Below are positions 35,277 to 46,426 of a DNA stretch of 64,000 bases, piece by piece. Each line of letters begins with the position of its first letter. The first letter of the stretch is position 1. A program made the position numbers and the translations under genes. The notes beneath the pieces were generated by a model, which saw only the letters and a program-made list of their open reading frames with translations, had not been told where the DNA came from and ran no database searches. Source of the stretch: Cryptomeria japonica (Eukaryota; Streptophyta; Pinopsida; Cupressales; Cupressaceae); NCBI RefSeq assembly GCF_030272615.1, contig NC_081413.1:723872649-723936648 (forward strand), read 5' to 3'.

Positions 35277-36960
35277 TATGAAAAAAAATAATAATAAATT
35301 TAGATAGTGAAAACCTGGCAAACAGGCGCTATCTAAAAAGTGAGTTCTTCCATCTATGAGATTTGTTTGTGCACCTATCCACTCCATCCTATCACATCTA
35401 TCGCTTTCATCTATCTTAGCTCGTCCATTTCATCTTTCGCATCCATTGCTTTGAACCATTTAGCAGCAAATATGCAACTTACCAACAATTATCAATCTTT
35501 GACATACTTGTCGTAGTCACTATCTTAGATTTTATCAAAATCAATCATATCTGCATTATATCCCACCATGGTTTGGATCTTGATCAATTTTCACATCCAT
35601 AATAAATTTTTGTTTCCACTGGGGGCAAAATCTTAATTCCTTTTGCTAAGGTGATCTTTTGAATCTTTGAAAATCCAAAACATTCAGAAAGCTTAGAAAA
35701 AACAAAAACACCCAGGGTTTTGAAATAGATAACGAGCAACAAAGAAACAAAGATCAAGACATTTTATGACAACTAAATCGTGAAACTCAAGAAACAAAGA
35801 ATCAACCAACAAATAATAAAGAATTATCAATTATCATTCATCAAGATGATTATATCAATTAATGACCATGAGAACATGTGAATGACATACGAGATTCAAT
35901 GTTTATATTTTGATTTTATTGGTAATCATGTACTCTATGCGACTCAAGGATGTCTATGACTAGAGAAGCTATGATGGGGCATGATTATTTTCTTTGTTTG
36001 TTGTCTATGGTTTATCTCTTATTAAGGTATGTACTTGTCTAAGGATATGATCGGCAAAAGATCAAGGAGGACATTCCGAGTCATGCATGAAAGGGGATAA
36101 TCCTTGTCTGTTCTGCAAGAAATACTTAGGTCAACTTGATTTATTATATCAAGTTGCTTGTATTAACTTGCTATATCAAAATCCATGTAAGAAATATTCA
36201 GGTCAGCTTGAATCTTTATGTCAAGTTGCTTGTATTTTCTTACAACATTTAAAAGCTCAATGATGAAATCAAGCACTATTACAAGACAACATACGAAAAA
36301 TGGAAGTATCATTTTAGTTAGATCATTTTTAGATTAGCTCATTATTCATCTACATTATAAGCATTCATTGTCAGTTGCATTATAAACATTTCATTTCATT
36401 TATAGATCAACGGTCATAAATAAAGATTGAGTATACTTGGACAAACAAAAATAATTTGCATTTGATCATTGTAGGTGCATTCATCTTTAGAATCATTTTA
36501 ACCATCAATTCATTTCATTTAGTTGCATTAGAATCATTATCATTATAGTTCTTTTTATCCATTAAAGTCATTTAGTTGTATCTTTGCACTTAGATTCATG
36601 ATCTAAACATTAAAAATCAATCATTCATTTGCATTCCCATATAGATCATTGCATTTGCATCATTTAAGTTAGTAATCATTTTCATTTGCATCCATGATCA
36701 TCAAAATAAAAAAATCAAAAGCATTTTTCTTTGCATCATCATATAGAACATCAGCATCATAAAAAATATGTAAGAAAAGAAAAAATCACCATCCATGTAA
36801 TCAATGCATAAAACCATCATCATATAGAGTAGCATGCATAATATATCATGAATAAAAGATCATCATATAGAATCCATGTCTGCATATCATCATAAAACAA
36901 TAAAAAGTCCAAGTATACAATGATATCAGATAAAAAATAAAAGTGCCTCAACAATATAAA
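33320..36960. other. Low-complexity, gene-free interior of a nested element
   Basis: No supported protein frame. Long stretches repeat short words such as CATCCATC, TCATTT and TTGCATT (36350-36900). This is typical of the non-coding part of large retrotransposon derivatives. Confidence 0.5.
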
Positions 36961-36971
36961 TCAAGTCAAGG

Positions 36972-39070
36972 TTGTCCTGTGCCACTACCACCTGACTTTG
37001 TCAGTCTTTGTGGTTGTGGGCGAGAAGATCCTCTAGATGCCTGTCTCACACGATCACCACTCCTCTGAGGAGGTCCCATAACTCCACCACTGCTAGTATG
37101 CATCCTCACAGTGGTATGATAGCTACCTATCCTCTGGTTCTCTGCAACTAAATCCCCATATAATCGTCGCCAATGTGATGTCTCCTTCCTAGCCCGAACT
37201 AGTGCTCTGACAGTATTAGATGAGAGAGTGTCCGATCCAACCTATTGAATATGATCAAGAAGACCCTGAGTATCCTACTGTCTCCTAATAGCCATGTCCC
37301 TCTCTGACATGAGTGTTTGTACCTATGCTCTAAGCTGATCTATCTGTGCTCTGAGACTCTCCAAGGTATCCTGCTCTGACACATCCTGTTGAGGAACATG
37401 ACCCTGAATCCCCTCATCTCCACCTCTTTGTCCACTTGCTGGAATCTCAGACCGAGTAGCTCTCAGAACCCGTCGCCTAATAAGAGGAACATGTTCCTCT
37501 GGATCCTCCTCTCCACCATGAGCTGCAATAACCCTAGGGTTTGGCTGAATCTGACAAAAATCATTGCCTCTCCCATAACCCCTATCCAATCTAGTAATCA
37601 TGCCTCCTCATGTAGAGGGTAACTCTCTCACTGATCTCATACCTTCCCTGCCAGTATCTCTCCCAATCCGTCCTGCCTCTCTCCCACCCATGGGACGTGG
37701 TCTCCCAATCTTGCCAACCGGTCCAAAAGGTCCTCCACAGACTCTCAACTGACCTGCTCTCCGTCTAAGTCTCCTACCGCCTCTGCTCCATCTCCTCCCT
37801 CATCTCCGTCACCTCCAACCTCTTGAGCAGCTCTAAGCTCTCATCTCCATCTCCATCTCCTAATGATGGGATCATCTGAATCATCCTCCTCATCTCCTGA
37901 GCTGGGAGGAGGGTCTGTTGGATTAGTAATCTGAGGAAAAGGGTGTGCAAATATGTACCGAGCATAATCTGCAGTCACCCCAGGATCTAGAATGTGTAAT
38001 CTCAAATCATAAGCCACCCTAAGAGTAGCCAGAAACTTTGCACGTGCTATCTCAAAAGATAAAGATGGTCCCCAATCTTGCATATCCTTGTATCGTCATG
38101 CATATATGGTGACACCAGTAGGCATGCGCTGAATGATACCAAACTGTCTTAGAATGCGACTAATCAACTGCCACTCAATAATGTATGGAGTCCAATCAAT
38201 GAGATATTTGCTCTGCATAATATATGGTAATGTTCGTGCATCATCCATCCATGGCTCACAATCGATATAAGATCTCCAAATAACGCTATCCAGTGAATCC
38301 AGAACCCAACGCCAATACTCCATCTTACCCAACTTATGTTGAGTAAGGATACCCACATACAAATAGACATATGGTTGTCTCTCACCACGAACTCTATGAT
38401 GAATAGGCCGATTAATAAGCAATGTTCTCCCAACACCAGATCTGTAAAAGTGTGCATCCTGTAGACAAACTAGCACTCTCATCGAAAACCATTTGATGAA
38501 GATCATGATACAAATGAGAAAGCAAGCAAACACTCCACGCATATCGAGTCCAATGTTGCATCATGCTCTGAATAATCTCACTCCAACCAACAACAAAACC
38601 TCGAGATCTCCTGTTTGGACAGATGAATCCCCCAATCAAACCTGCAAGAATCGTGAGGAGAGTCTCGTAATACATGATCATATCCTCCCATTGGATCTCT
38701 CCCTGGAAATGCTCTCATCACCGAATATGGTTCTGCAAGCCTCTATCCCTCCACGATCCTGAAAATCATACTGGAGTAACTCACCAGTCACAAGGATATG
38801 GAGAATCCTCCTCAAGCATCACACTAATCTCACCAGTGGGCTGTGGAAAGTGTTATGCTCGCTATGGCATCTCTCTACTAAGGCAATCAATAATCCCCTA
38901 TTATGGGTAATATCAGGCATGTATAACAAGTGGCGTAATCCGCAAGCATCTATATGTCTAACCTCAGCTTGTGTAAGCTCTGACACTAAGTGGCGCATAG
39001 CCGAAAATTTTTCCCGACATTGGAGAACATCGAGTTTCTCATGTTTAACAATGAATTTGATCTCTACCAA
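36972..39070 (-). pseudogene. Plant mobile domain (PMD) protein pseudogene
   Basis: Minus-strand frames give a recognisable plant mobile domain, a family shared by MAIN/MAIL1-type host proteins and by many plant transposons. At 38819-39070 comes GLRHLLYMPDIT followed by GLLIALVERCHSEHNTFH. At 38412-38681 comes the middle (TLLQIWCWENIAY). At 38096-38542 come YWRWVLDSLDSVIWRSY and IEWQLISRILRQFGI, and 37841-38083 includes TADYARYIFAHPFP. The C-terminal part (36972-37850) is Arg-rich with a coiled coil (LESLRAQIDQLRA). Breaks: frameshifts near 38830, 38780 and 38430, and a stop at 38094. It lies antisense to the apparent direction of the retroelement end at 45284. Confidence 0.82.
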
Positions 39071-39304
39071 TCATCAATCATCTCTCTATCTATCAAAGAG
39101 ATCGCTAATCTACCACATCAATAATTGGTACATCTTTTCAAATGAAGCAAATCAGGCTATCAAATCAATCTAAAACTATTAATCATGGTTTTCTATCAAT
39201 CAATAAGTTCAATCAAACTCTGTTATGCTCTTCATTAGAAACTGAATCAGTTTCTTAGAGCTAATCTATCAATTTATCAAATCAATCAATCAATCATTTA
39301 TCTT

Positions 39305-39783
39305 TGTTGGTGTAAATAATTATTCATCTTGGATATTATTACACTTACTTAAGTTTACTTAGGAAATGCATTTCATAGTAGTTTGGGTATGAGACAGTTG
39401 GGTGTTTGTGCCACATTGGGATAGTGTGTGTAGGAGAAATTCCACCTTTTATGGTGTTGATCTTGTTACTACTTTATCATATCCACTTATTGTGGAGTGA
39501 TAATTCCACATTCAGTGGGTGATCCACCTCATGTGGACTATTATATTATTTCTCCTACCTACCCACACCTATTTCCTACCTACCCTTGTTTCTTATTGAG
39601 CCACATGTCATGTTTGTGTGCTCACATATCCCTAGCCTTGCCTATATAAGCAAGCTCATCTACATTGTATGTAATTTGATGATTGATCATTTTCTATTGA
39701 TGAAAATACAATTTATTCTTGTCCTATATTGTGTCTCTATTTTGTACATTTCATTGAGCTCTTGATCTTGACAAAATTTCACA
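39305..39783 (+). repeat. 5' LTR of Copia-B
   Basis: TGTTGGTGTAAATAATTATT to ...TTTCACA, 479 bp, next to the primer site. Confidence 0.95.
39643..39650 (+). promoter_or_regulatory. TATA box in the Copia-B 5' LTR
   Basis: TATATAAG, also present at 44189-44196 in the 3' LTR. Confidence 0.65.
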
Positions 39784-39796
39784 TGGTATCAGAGCC
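39784..39796 (+). other. Primer binding site of Copia-B (tRNA-iMet type)
   Basis: TGGTATCAGAGCC directly after the LTR. Confidence 0.92.
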
Positions 39797-41367
39797 ATTG
39801 GGGCTTCATTGATTCGTCTTGAAGAGGCATTATTGTGACGTCAAGAGGCAGATTTGAGGAGCAGCATCTTTTGGAGGCATCCTAGACCAGATCTGACCTC
39901 GCCATTGCATCCAGAAGGCTGTTTCCATGAATTTTGGTTATAAAGTCGGCCTATTTTGGTGAGAAAAAAATTTTCGCCAATTTTGCTAGGATTGTACGGA
40001 TTTCGAAATTTTTTTATTATATTTTTCGAAAATAAAATAAATAAATAAATTTTATTGTCTGAAATTTTTTTTTCGAAAAATCAAAAATAAAAAAAAAATT
40101 GAAAAAAAAAATCAAAACAAAAAAAATTAAAAAAAAAAACAACAAAATAAAAAAAGTTTTTTTGTTTGGGGGTCCGCATACCCCCCCGTACCCGCAGCGT
40201 GTGTACCGCAGGTTGCAGGATGTACCTGCTATCAGCACCGTGCAGGTCCACGTGTCGCCGCCCGTGCAGGTCCATCGTCCTCCCGTCCTGTCGGTCTCTG
40301 CGCTCATTACCAGTCTCTGCGCCCCGCTTGCTCCCTGTCGCGCCGCCCATTAGGAACCTCCCAGTGCCTTCCGTCGCCTCCACAGCAGACCGCACCACCA
40401 GCCGCCACCACCAACGGCCCACCTGCTACCGCCGGCTCTCCAGCGAGCCCTCCGCCTCCGGCAGCGCCTCCCTCCCGGCGGTCAAGTAACCAGGAGGACC
40501 CACGTCTGCCACGTGGCAGGTGGCCACTGGCCCGCGGGTACAATTCGTACACTGTGACACATCAACCCGTATGCACAATCATCTGCCACGCAGAGCTGCC
40601 CAGTCAGCAAATCCGTACGGCATGGCTTGCACAGTCATTTGCCACGTCATCAGTCTTTACAGTACGAACGCCCAGTCAGCAGAGAGGCGAAGTTTTTGCG
40701 ATGGTCATACGACCGTCAAATTTAACACAGTGAATTGCTGATGTCAGCGCCACATTAGCAGGGTTTGAGAATTTTTGGACCCCCCTCTCATTGAGCTTTT
40801 TTATTTTGCAGTTCAACTTCAAATGGCCATAACTTGCTCATTTTTGCTCTTTTTTTCGAGCAATTTTTTTTGAAATGGGCTAGAATTTCGTGCTCTCCGC
40901 AGTGGTGAAGAAATTTTTTGATTTTGATGCATGGATTTTTCAAAAAATGCAGTTTTTGCAACTTCAGAGGCTTCATTTGGGGTCATACGACCTCCTTTTC
41001 AGGTGTCATTTTTTTTGAAAGTGCGTATTTTTTTGTCTACTTTCACATGATGCTATCAAATTGATGCCATTGTAAGTATAAATTGTACTTTCAGATCTTG
41101 GCCATTTTTGGCTCTCTTGGTACTTGTATATTTGCTTGAATCTTAGTTAGATTCATTGCACTATTGATTGAAGTCTCTTGTATCTCATTTGAGAAGTTGT
41201 AAAATTTGCATCATAAGTCCACTTTGCTTTGTTTTGCAAGTGGCTCATTGTAATCGCACTAAATATAAAGTGCCAAAATCATCACTTTTGGGGGGGTACT
41301 TTGATTGAGTGAATTTGGGGGGGTGTCTCTTGTGCTCTTGTTCATTTGTGTTCTTTCTTTTGCTGCT
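39797..41367 (+). other. 1.6-kb untranslated leader of Copia-B with a GC-rich island
   Basis: After an A-rich tract (40020-40160) the sequence becomes GC- and CpG-rich at about 40165-40520, very unlike the surroundings, then returns to AT-rich. Frames on both strands there are compositional and not credible genes. Confidence 0.6.
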
Positions 41368-42288
41368 ATGGGTTCTTCTAAGTTTCCTCTCTTAACTCCA
41401 CATAATTATGCTACTTGGAAAATTGATGCATGGAGTAAACTTATGGAAAAAGGACTCACTCATTACATTGATGGAACTATTGTTGCTCCCGTTGATCTAG
41501 TTGGTCACTTGGATTGGCTCACTAAAAATATCATGGCAATTGGTACCTTAAGAAAGTATGTATCAAAGGATCTCATTTTTCATATTGAGAAATGTACTCT
41601 AATCAAGGATGCTTGGCAAAAGTTTCAAGACTTGTATGGTCAAGTTGATGAGATTAGGGGATATCAAATTGATAGTGATCTCACCATGTTAGATCCCAAG
41701 AACTTTGATACTATACAAGATTATGTCACTAAGGCAAATGAGTTGAGGGCACAACTCAAAGATTGTGGCATTGATAAGAAGGATACTCAATTGATATTCA
41801 ACTTGATAGGCAAGCTTCCACAAGAATATGCAGCATTTGTTTCTAGTTTCCAAACCCATAGGATGACAATGGGTTCAAGCTACAAAATGCCTACATTTGA
41901 TGCTTTCAATGAAATGTTGATGATGGAACAAACTAAGTTGATAAGCATGGGCATTCTTAAGGCTTCTAAGTCTCAAGCATTAGTGGCAAATCAAGGGAAC
42001 AAAGGAAATCAAGGAAAGGACAACTCAAACAAGAAGAAATGGCAATCAAAGCCTAAGGACAAAGCACCATCTTCTCCAAAACAAGGAGATTCATCCTCTT
42101 CCAAGAGAGATAATTCACCAAAGAGGGAGAGACCTACTTGTGCTTATTGTAAAAAAATTGGTCATGAGGAGCATCATTGTCATTCTAAGAAGATTGATGA
42201 GCTTACACGTATCATCAAAAAGCATAACATTGATTTGCCTAAAGTCTACAAGAAAGATGATTCATCAACTTCCACTTCCTCACATTAA
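41368..42288 (+). CDS. Copia-B gag (capsid and zinc knuckle)
   Basis: The frame is intact from ATG 41368 (MGSSKFPLLTPHNYATW, the usual Copia gag opening) to TAA 42286-42288, 306 codons before the stop. The frame is also open upstream to 41305, but without an ATG. The N-terminal helical capsid region carries the Y.TW.I...L pattern. Near the C-terminus, after a Lys/Ser/Pro-rich stretch, is one CCHC knuckle, CAYCKKIGHEEHHC. The protein would form cytoplasmic particles and bind element RNA. The next frame lies in the same phase after a single stop. Confidence 0.9.
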   Translation: MGSSKFPLLTPHNYATWKIDAWSKLMEKGLTHYIDGTIVAPVDLVGHLDWLTKNIMAIGTLRKYVSKDLIFHIEKCTLIKDAWQKFQDLYGQVDEIRGYQIDSDLTMLDPKNFDTIQDYVTKANELRAQLKDCGIDKKDTQLIFNLIGKLPQEYAAFVSSFQTHRMTMGSSYKMPTFDAFNEMLMMEQTKLISMGILKASKSQALVANQGNKGNQGKDNSNKKKWQSKPKDKAPSSPKQGDSSSSKRDNSPKRERPTCAYCKKIGHEEHHCHSKKIDELTRIIKKHNIDLPKVYKKDDSSTSTSSH

Positions 42289-43479
42289 AAAGGAAAAGGG
42301 CAAGCATTCATGGCTTCTATAAGTGGGAAGACTCACTCTTTTGGAACAAGAAAAGGAAAAGCTCTATGTGCTACTATCAGTCATGATTTAGAGAGATGGC
42401 TTCTAGATTCAGGGGCTTCTCATCATATGGCATCTTCGCAGTCTATGCTCTCTACATTTGAGCCTTGCACCATGCCACAGATTTTGATGGGCAATCATAC
42501 ATACATGGATGTGATTGGGAAAGGATCTATTGACATTGGGGATAACTCTTTCAATAATGTGTTGTGTGTACCTCATTTGACAAACAATCTCCTTTCTATC
42601 TATCAAATCACACATGGCGCAAGTAAGAGAGTTGTGGAGTTCACACCTGACTCAGTTTTCATTAGAGACTTGGAGACTAGAGCTATCATTGCAACTGGGG
42701 TGGTTGATCATGCATCTCGGTTATACTCCTTTTCAGTTTTTGTTGATGATGATGATTTCACATTTGATGATTCTACACATGTTGATCACACTTATTGTGA
42801 TGGTTCAGATTTTGAGAACTTTGGGCACTTGAACATGGGGATTCTCACATGTGACCCCATTCTTGAGTCTTGTATTTCATCTCCTCATATTGATATCACA
42901 TCACCTATTGCACCTGATGATGCGGATAGTGCGACAGTTTTGCCTTCATGTGATTCAGTGCAGCAGGATATTCATTGTCTTCCAGCTTCAGATTCATGGG
43001 ATGATTACTTGACAGACATCGCAGGTTTGTTTAGGGAATCCTACATTGCAGATTTGGGAGACATCATTGATGACATTCATCTTCTCTTTGATGAAGGTGA
43101 TCCTTCTTCGATTGTTGCGAGGGAACACTCTGACCCTCTTGTGCATTCTCTACATGATCAATCTTTAAAGGTTGACATGATTGTGAACACTTATGTACAA
43201 CAGTTGGAGGAGGTCTCTTTATGTTTTGAGGAGACATGTGAGTCTTTGGGACATGTTCTACATCCATCTCCACTAGATCTTGGAGTGCCTTTTTCAGCAG
43301 TGTGGCACAGTTTACCACCTTTGGAGGGGGTATCTTTTAGCATCGACATGGGGACACTTGAGCAGTTTTCCGAGATTCCTTTCATCATGAGTTTTCTTCA
43401 TATATCTTCCCTTCATGATTGGGGAGACTTCATGGATACACCTTTGGTTTTGTTTCCTAAGGGGAGGAATGTTGTTTGA
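42289..43479 (+). CDS. Copia-B protease with a long acidic unknown tail
   Basis: It continues the gag frame directly after TAA 42286-42288. The first in-frame ATG is 42310. At about 42400 the aspartic protease motif WLLDSGASHHMAS appears, followed by the usual flap and VPHLTNNLLSIYQI. The pre-integrase segment breaks off near SRLYSFSVF (about 42740). From there to the stop at 43477-43479 some 245 residues are acidic and unlike integrase or reverse transcriptase (runs of D, many S and H). Translation would need stop read-through or a separate start. No frameshift is seen across 41368-43479. Confidence 0.85.
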   Translation, partial: KGKGQAFMASISGKTHSFGTRKGKALCATISHDLERWLLDSGASHHMASSQSMLSTFEPCTMPQILMGNHTYMDVIGKGSIDIGDNSFNNVLCVPHLTNNLLSIYQITHGASKRVVEFTPDSVFIRDLETRAIIATGVVDHASRLYSFSVFVDDDDFTFDDSTHVDHTYCDGSDFENFGHLNMGILTCDPILESCISSPHIDITSPIAPDDADSATVLPSCDSVQQDIHCLPASDSWDDYLTDIAGLFRESYIADLGDIIDDIHLLFDEGDPSSIVAREHSDPLVHSLHDQSLKVDMIVNTYVQQLEEVSLCFEETCESLGHVLHPSPLDLGVPFSAVWHSLPPLEGVSFSIDMGTLEQFSEIPFIMSFLHISSLHDWGDFMDTPLVLFPKGRNVV

Positions 43480-43840
43480 CATTCGTGGAGCAGTTTCTTC
43501 ATACATTGAGCTTCTATCATTGGTGCAGATTCCACATTGAGGGGGGGTCACAGTTTGACTTCTCTTCTTCTCTCATATGGGGGGGACTTTTTCCTCACAT
43601 GGGGTTTTGTTCCTCACATTCTTCTATGAGAGTTCTCTTGTATGTTTTTCATCTCTCTTTTGGGGGAGGGTTTTTTCCCATTGGGTTTTTCTCTCTTTCC
43701 CCACTTTGTGAGAGTTTTCATTGCATTGGTTTGCATGCATTTGCATTTGTACATGGGTACCTAACATGGCCCCGTAGTCGGGACCCATCTTGCTTTGCTT
43801 AGTTGCATTGTAGACTTAAGTGCATTCCCCTAAGTTGCAC

Positions 43841-43850
43841 TTAAGGGGGG
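43841..43850 (+). other. Polypurine tract of Copia-B
   Basis: TTAAGGGGGG directly before the 3' LTR. Confidence 0.85.
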
Positions 43851-44329
43851 TGTTGGTGTAAATAATTATTCATCTTGGATATTATTACACTTACTTAAGT
43901 TTACTTAGGAAATGCATTTCATAGCAGTTTGGGTATGAGACACTTGGGTGTTTGTGCCACATTGGGATAGTGTGTGTAGGAGAAATTCCACCTTTTATGG
44001 TGTTGATCTTGTTACTACTTTATCATATCCACTTATTGTGGAGTGATAATTCCACATTCAGTGGGTGATCCACCTCATATGGACTATTATATTATTTCTC
44101 CTACCTACCCACACCTATTTCCTACCTACCCTTGTTTCTTATTGAGCCACATGTCATGTTTGTGTGCTCACATATCCCTAGCCTTGCCTATATAAGCAAG
44201 CTCATCTACATTGTATGTAATTTGATGATTGATCATTTTCTATTGATGAGAATACAGTTTATTCTTGTCCTATATTGTGTCTCTATTTTGTACATTTCAT
44301 TGAGCTCTTGATCTTAGCAAAATCTCACA
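43851..44329 (+). repeat. 3' LTR of Copia-B
   Basis: 479 bp, gap-free match to 39305-39783. Confidence 0.95.
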
Positions 44330-45269
44330 ATCCTATCAATCAACATTAGCAAATCTCTATCAATCAAGACATCAATCGAATACCTATCAATCACAATTGC
44401 ACATCAAAATGCCTAAATATGATTATCATCTCAATGAATTTTAACATGAACAACATTAAACAAATTCATCTCAAACATAAGCGCTAAACTTTTTAATAAA
44501 AGCACTATTCTATTGAATGCAGGCACTGAAACACACATATGCGTGAACCTTTTTAACAAAAACGCTAAACCTTGGAACAAAAGCATGAAACAGTCATATG
44601 TGGTACCCTATTCATCATATGCGCAAACACTCAAAGCAAAAGCACTGACATAACAAATGCGCTAACATACATCATAAAGGCGTGAACAAAACGAACAAAT
44701 GCGCTAAAACTATCGAAAGCATTAACATCAAATGCAAATGTGCTAACAAACAAAACAAAAGTGTTAAAACAGAATGCCGAAAATCAAAAAAATTAAAATA
44801 GACTCACACGTGCCGAAAAACAAGGAAAATCGCATGACAAGTTGACAAGCAAGATTGGGATAAGGTACATACCGGATAACCATAGTCAAGAGGTTGCTGA
44901 TATTGTTGCACGCGCTCAAATTGATGGTTCTCGAACGGGATCACCATTTCGCCACCTCACCAAGGACAATTATCTTCACGAGCTGACAAGGATGTAAATG
45001 AGATTAAAATTAACTTTGATTAATTTTTATATTTACCATTTGGAAGGGTAATTAATCCTTTTAGGTGGGGCAATTTTATTTATTTTTCACAAATAAATTT
45101 AATTGACGAACCTTTTCAATTATCGTGAGATCAATCATTTTATCCAAAATTTTCAACAATTTCACGATCAATCTCCCGATGGTGCACACAATCAAGATTT
45201 TTATCTTCATTAGGCACATTATCGAGACTTGATTTAATCTTTGAAACAATGTTGTCTCGACATCATTTC
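44330..45269. other. Gene-free stretch between Copia-B and a putative LTR
   Basis: It starts with the ATCAATCA-rich sequence that also lies left of Copia-B, so Copia-B inserted into it. A minisatellite-like array follows (44478-44775). No gene was seen. Confidence 0.5.
44478..44775 (+). repeat. Degenerate array, about 14 boxes like AATGCGCTAAAAC, period near 20 bp
   Basis: Boxes such as AAGCGCTAAAC, AACGCTAAACC, ATGCGCTAAC and AAGTGTTAAAAC recur at roughly 20-bp steps (44480, 44562, 44658, 44699, 44736, 44760), joined by A-rich spacers. Confidence 0.65.
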
Positions 45270-46240
45270 AAAGAGGGGCAAAATGTATATACATAAAAAT
45301 TGGCTATGAGCGATTAAATAAATATTTATAAATATTTATTCTTTTATTAAATAGTTAATTTGAACAAATTAATTTATTTTTCATGTCCATGTCTTTCTAT
45401 TAATTAATTTAATTGAAATATTTTATTAATTAATTCATTTATCCTTTTCTTCTAATCAATTAATTAAATATCTAATATTTAATGGTTATTCCTCTATCCT
45501 ATAGTCTCAAATATTAAATAATTTCTAAATTATTTAATCCCTTTTCCAACTCATCCTTCCATCTCCACTTCATCTTTCCTTTGCCAACTCATCCATCATG
45601 TGGCTAAATTAATTCAACAAAAATTAAATAAATAAAATATTTATTAGCCACTTATCTTCAAATTCCAAAACAAATGAAATATTGTGTATGTAAACATATT
45701 TCTTAACCTTCTTCTATATTCTCTCCAAAATCCCTATATCTTAAGAAGGACTTGAGTCCACTTGTCCTCTCATGCCTAAATCTTCTCCAACCATCCCTAG
45801 ATTCCCTCAGTCAACAACTCAGTCAAGGTGAGAGGAGTGACACTTGTCTTCTCCTTCCCTCTTTCTCTCAACCTTCACCTTTGCTCACAGACATCCAAAT
45901 CTGCAGATCTGATCATGATCGTTGATCCAAACCACATCATCTTATCCTTTCAAAAGTCTATAAAAGTAAGAGTTTGAGTTGAGAAAGAGTTAAGTCTTCA
46001 AGTGAATTTTCAAGTCAACAATTTGAGAAAACTTATGCATCTGCGAGTTTTAATCTTGAAGCAATTAACATTTCTCATATAGCATAATTATTTAGCTTTA
46101 AATCATTTGCATTGCATATCATAGTATCAGTTATTAGTCCATTCTTCATATGCCATCTTGGAAGCTACCAGTGCTTGTCTGAGAGTAGATCATCTGCAAC
46201 CAAGAACAATGGAGTTAGGACACAATGAGACTTAAATCAT
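45270..46240 (+). repeat. Putative 3' LTR of a nested element (polypurine tract, U3, TATA box)
   Basis: AAAGAGGGGCAAAA (45270-45283) resembles a Gypsy-type polypurine tract and is followed by TGTATATACATAAAAATTGG, a possible LTR start. TATAAAAG lies at 45959-45966 in a suitable place. The right end and the matching 5' LTR were not found. If correct, it belongs to a plus-strand element that carries the PMD pseudogene in antisense. Confidence 0.4.
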
Positions 46241-46426
46241 TAAGGTAAAGATAGTGTTTTTGTTTTATAACAATTTCATGTAGTTTCATTGGTTGAGTTT
46301 GGATTTCTTGTAGTATTTCCTTTGTATTTTGTGAAACTAACTTGTTGCAGGTAGTATTTTGAAGATGAAATTTAAGTCGACACAATATTCAAACCCTGTT
46401 TGAGAAGATTTTGTTTGAAAGTCATC

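Larger units (their letters stand above)
39305..44329 (+). mobile_element. Copia-B: young non-autonomous Copia derivative with gag and protease only
   Basis: The two LTRs are both 479 bp and differ at about 8 positions by hand count (about 98% identical). Flanks ATCTT and ATCCT are a 5-bp duplication with one change. Primer site, leader, gag, protease region, polypurine tract and LTR follow in order. There is no integrase, reverse transcriptase or RNase H; the frame ends 371 bp before the LTR. It must have used enzymes from another element. Confidence 0.93.

Noticed and set aside
40017-40552. Overlapping frames on both strands of the GC-rich island, up to 113 codons
   Set aside because: They result from GC-rich composition with few stops, show no domain and compete with each other on both strands. 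They lie inside a retroelement leader.
42310-43479. FVDDDDF near 42740 as a reverse transcriptase catalytic motif
   Set aside because: The surrounding residues do not match reverse transcriptase; it is an acidic run just after the pre-integrase segment.
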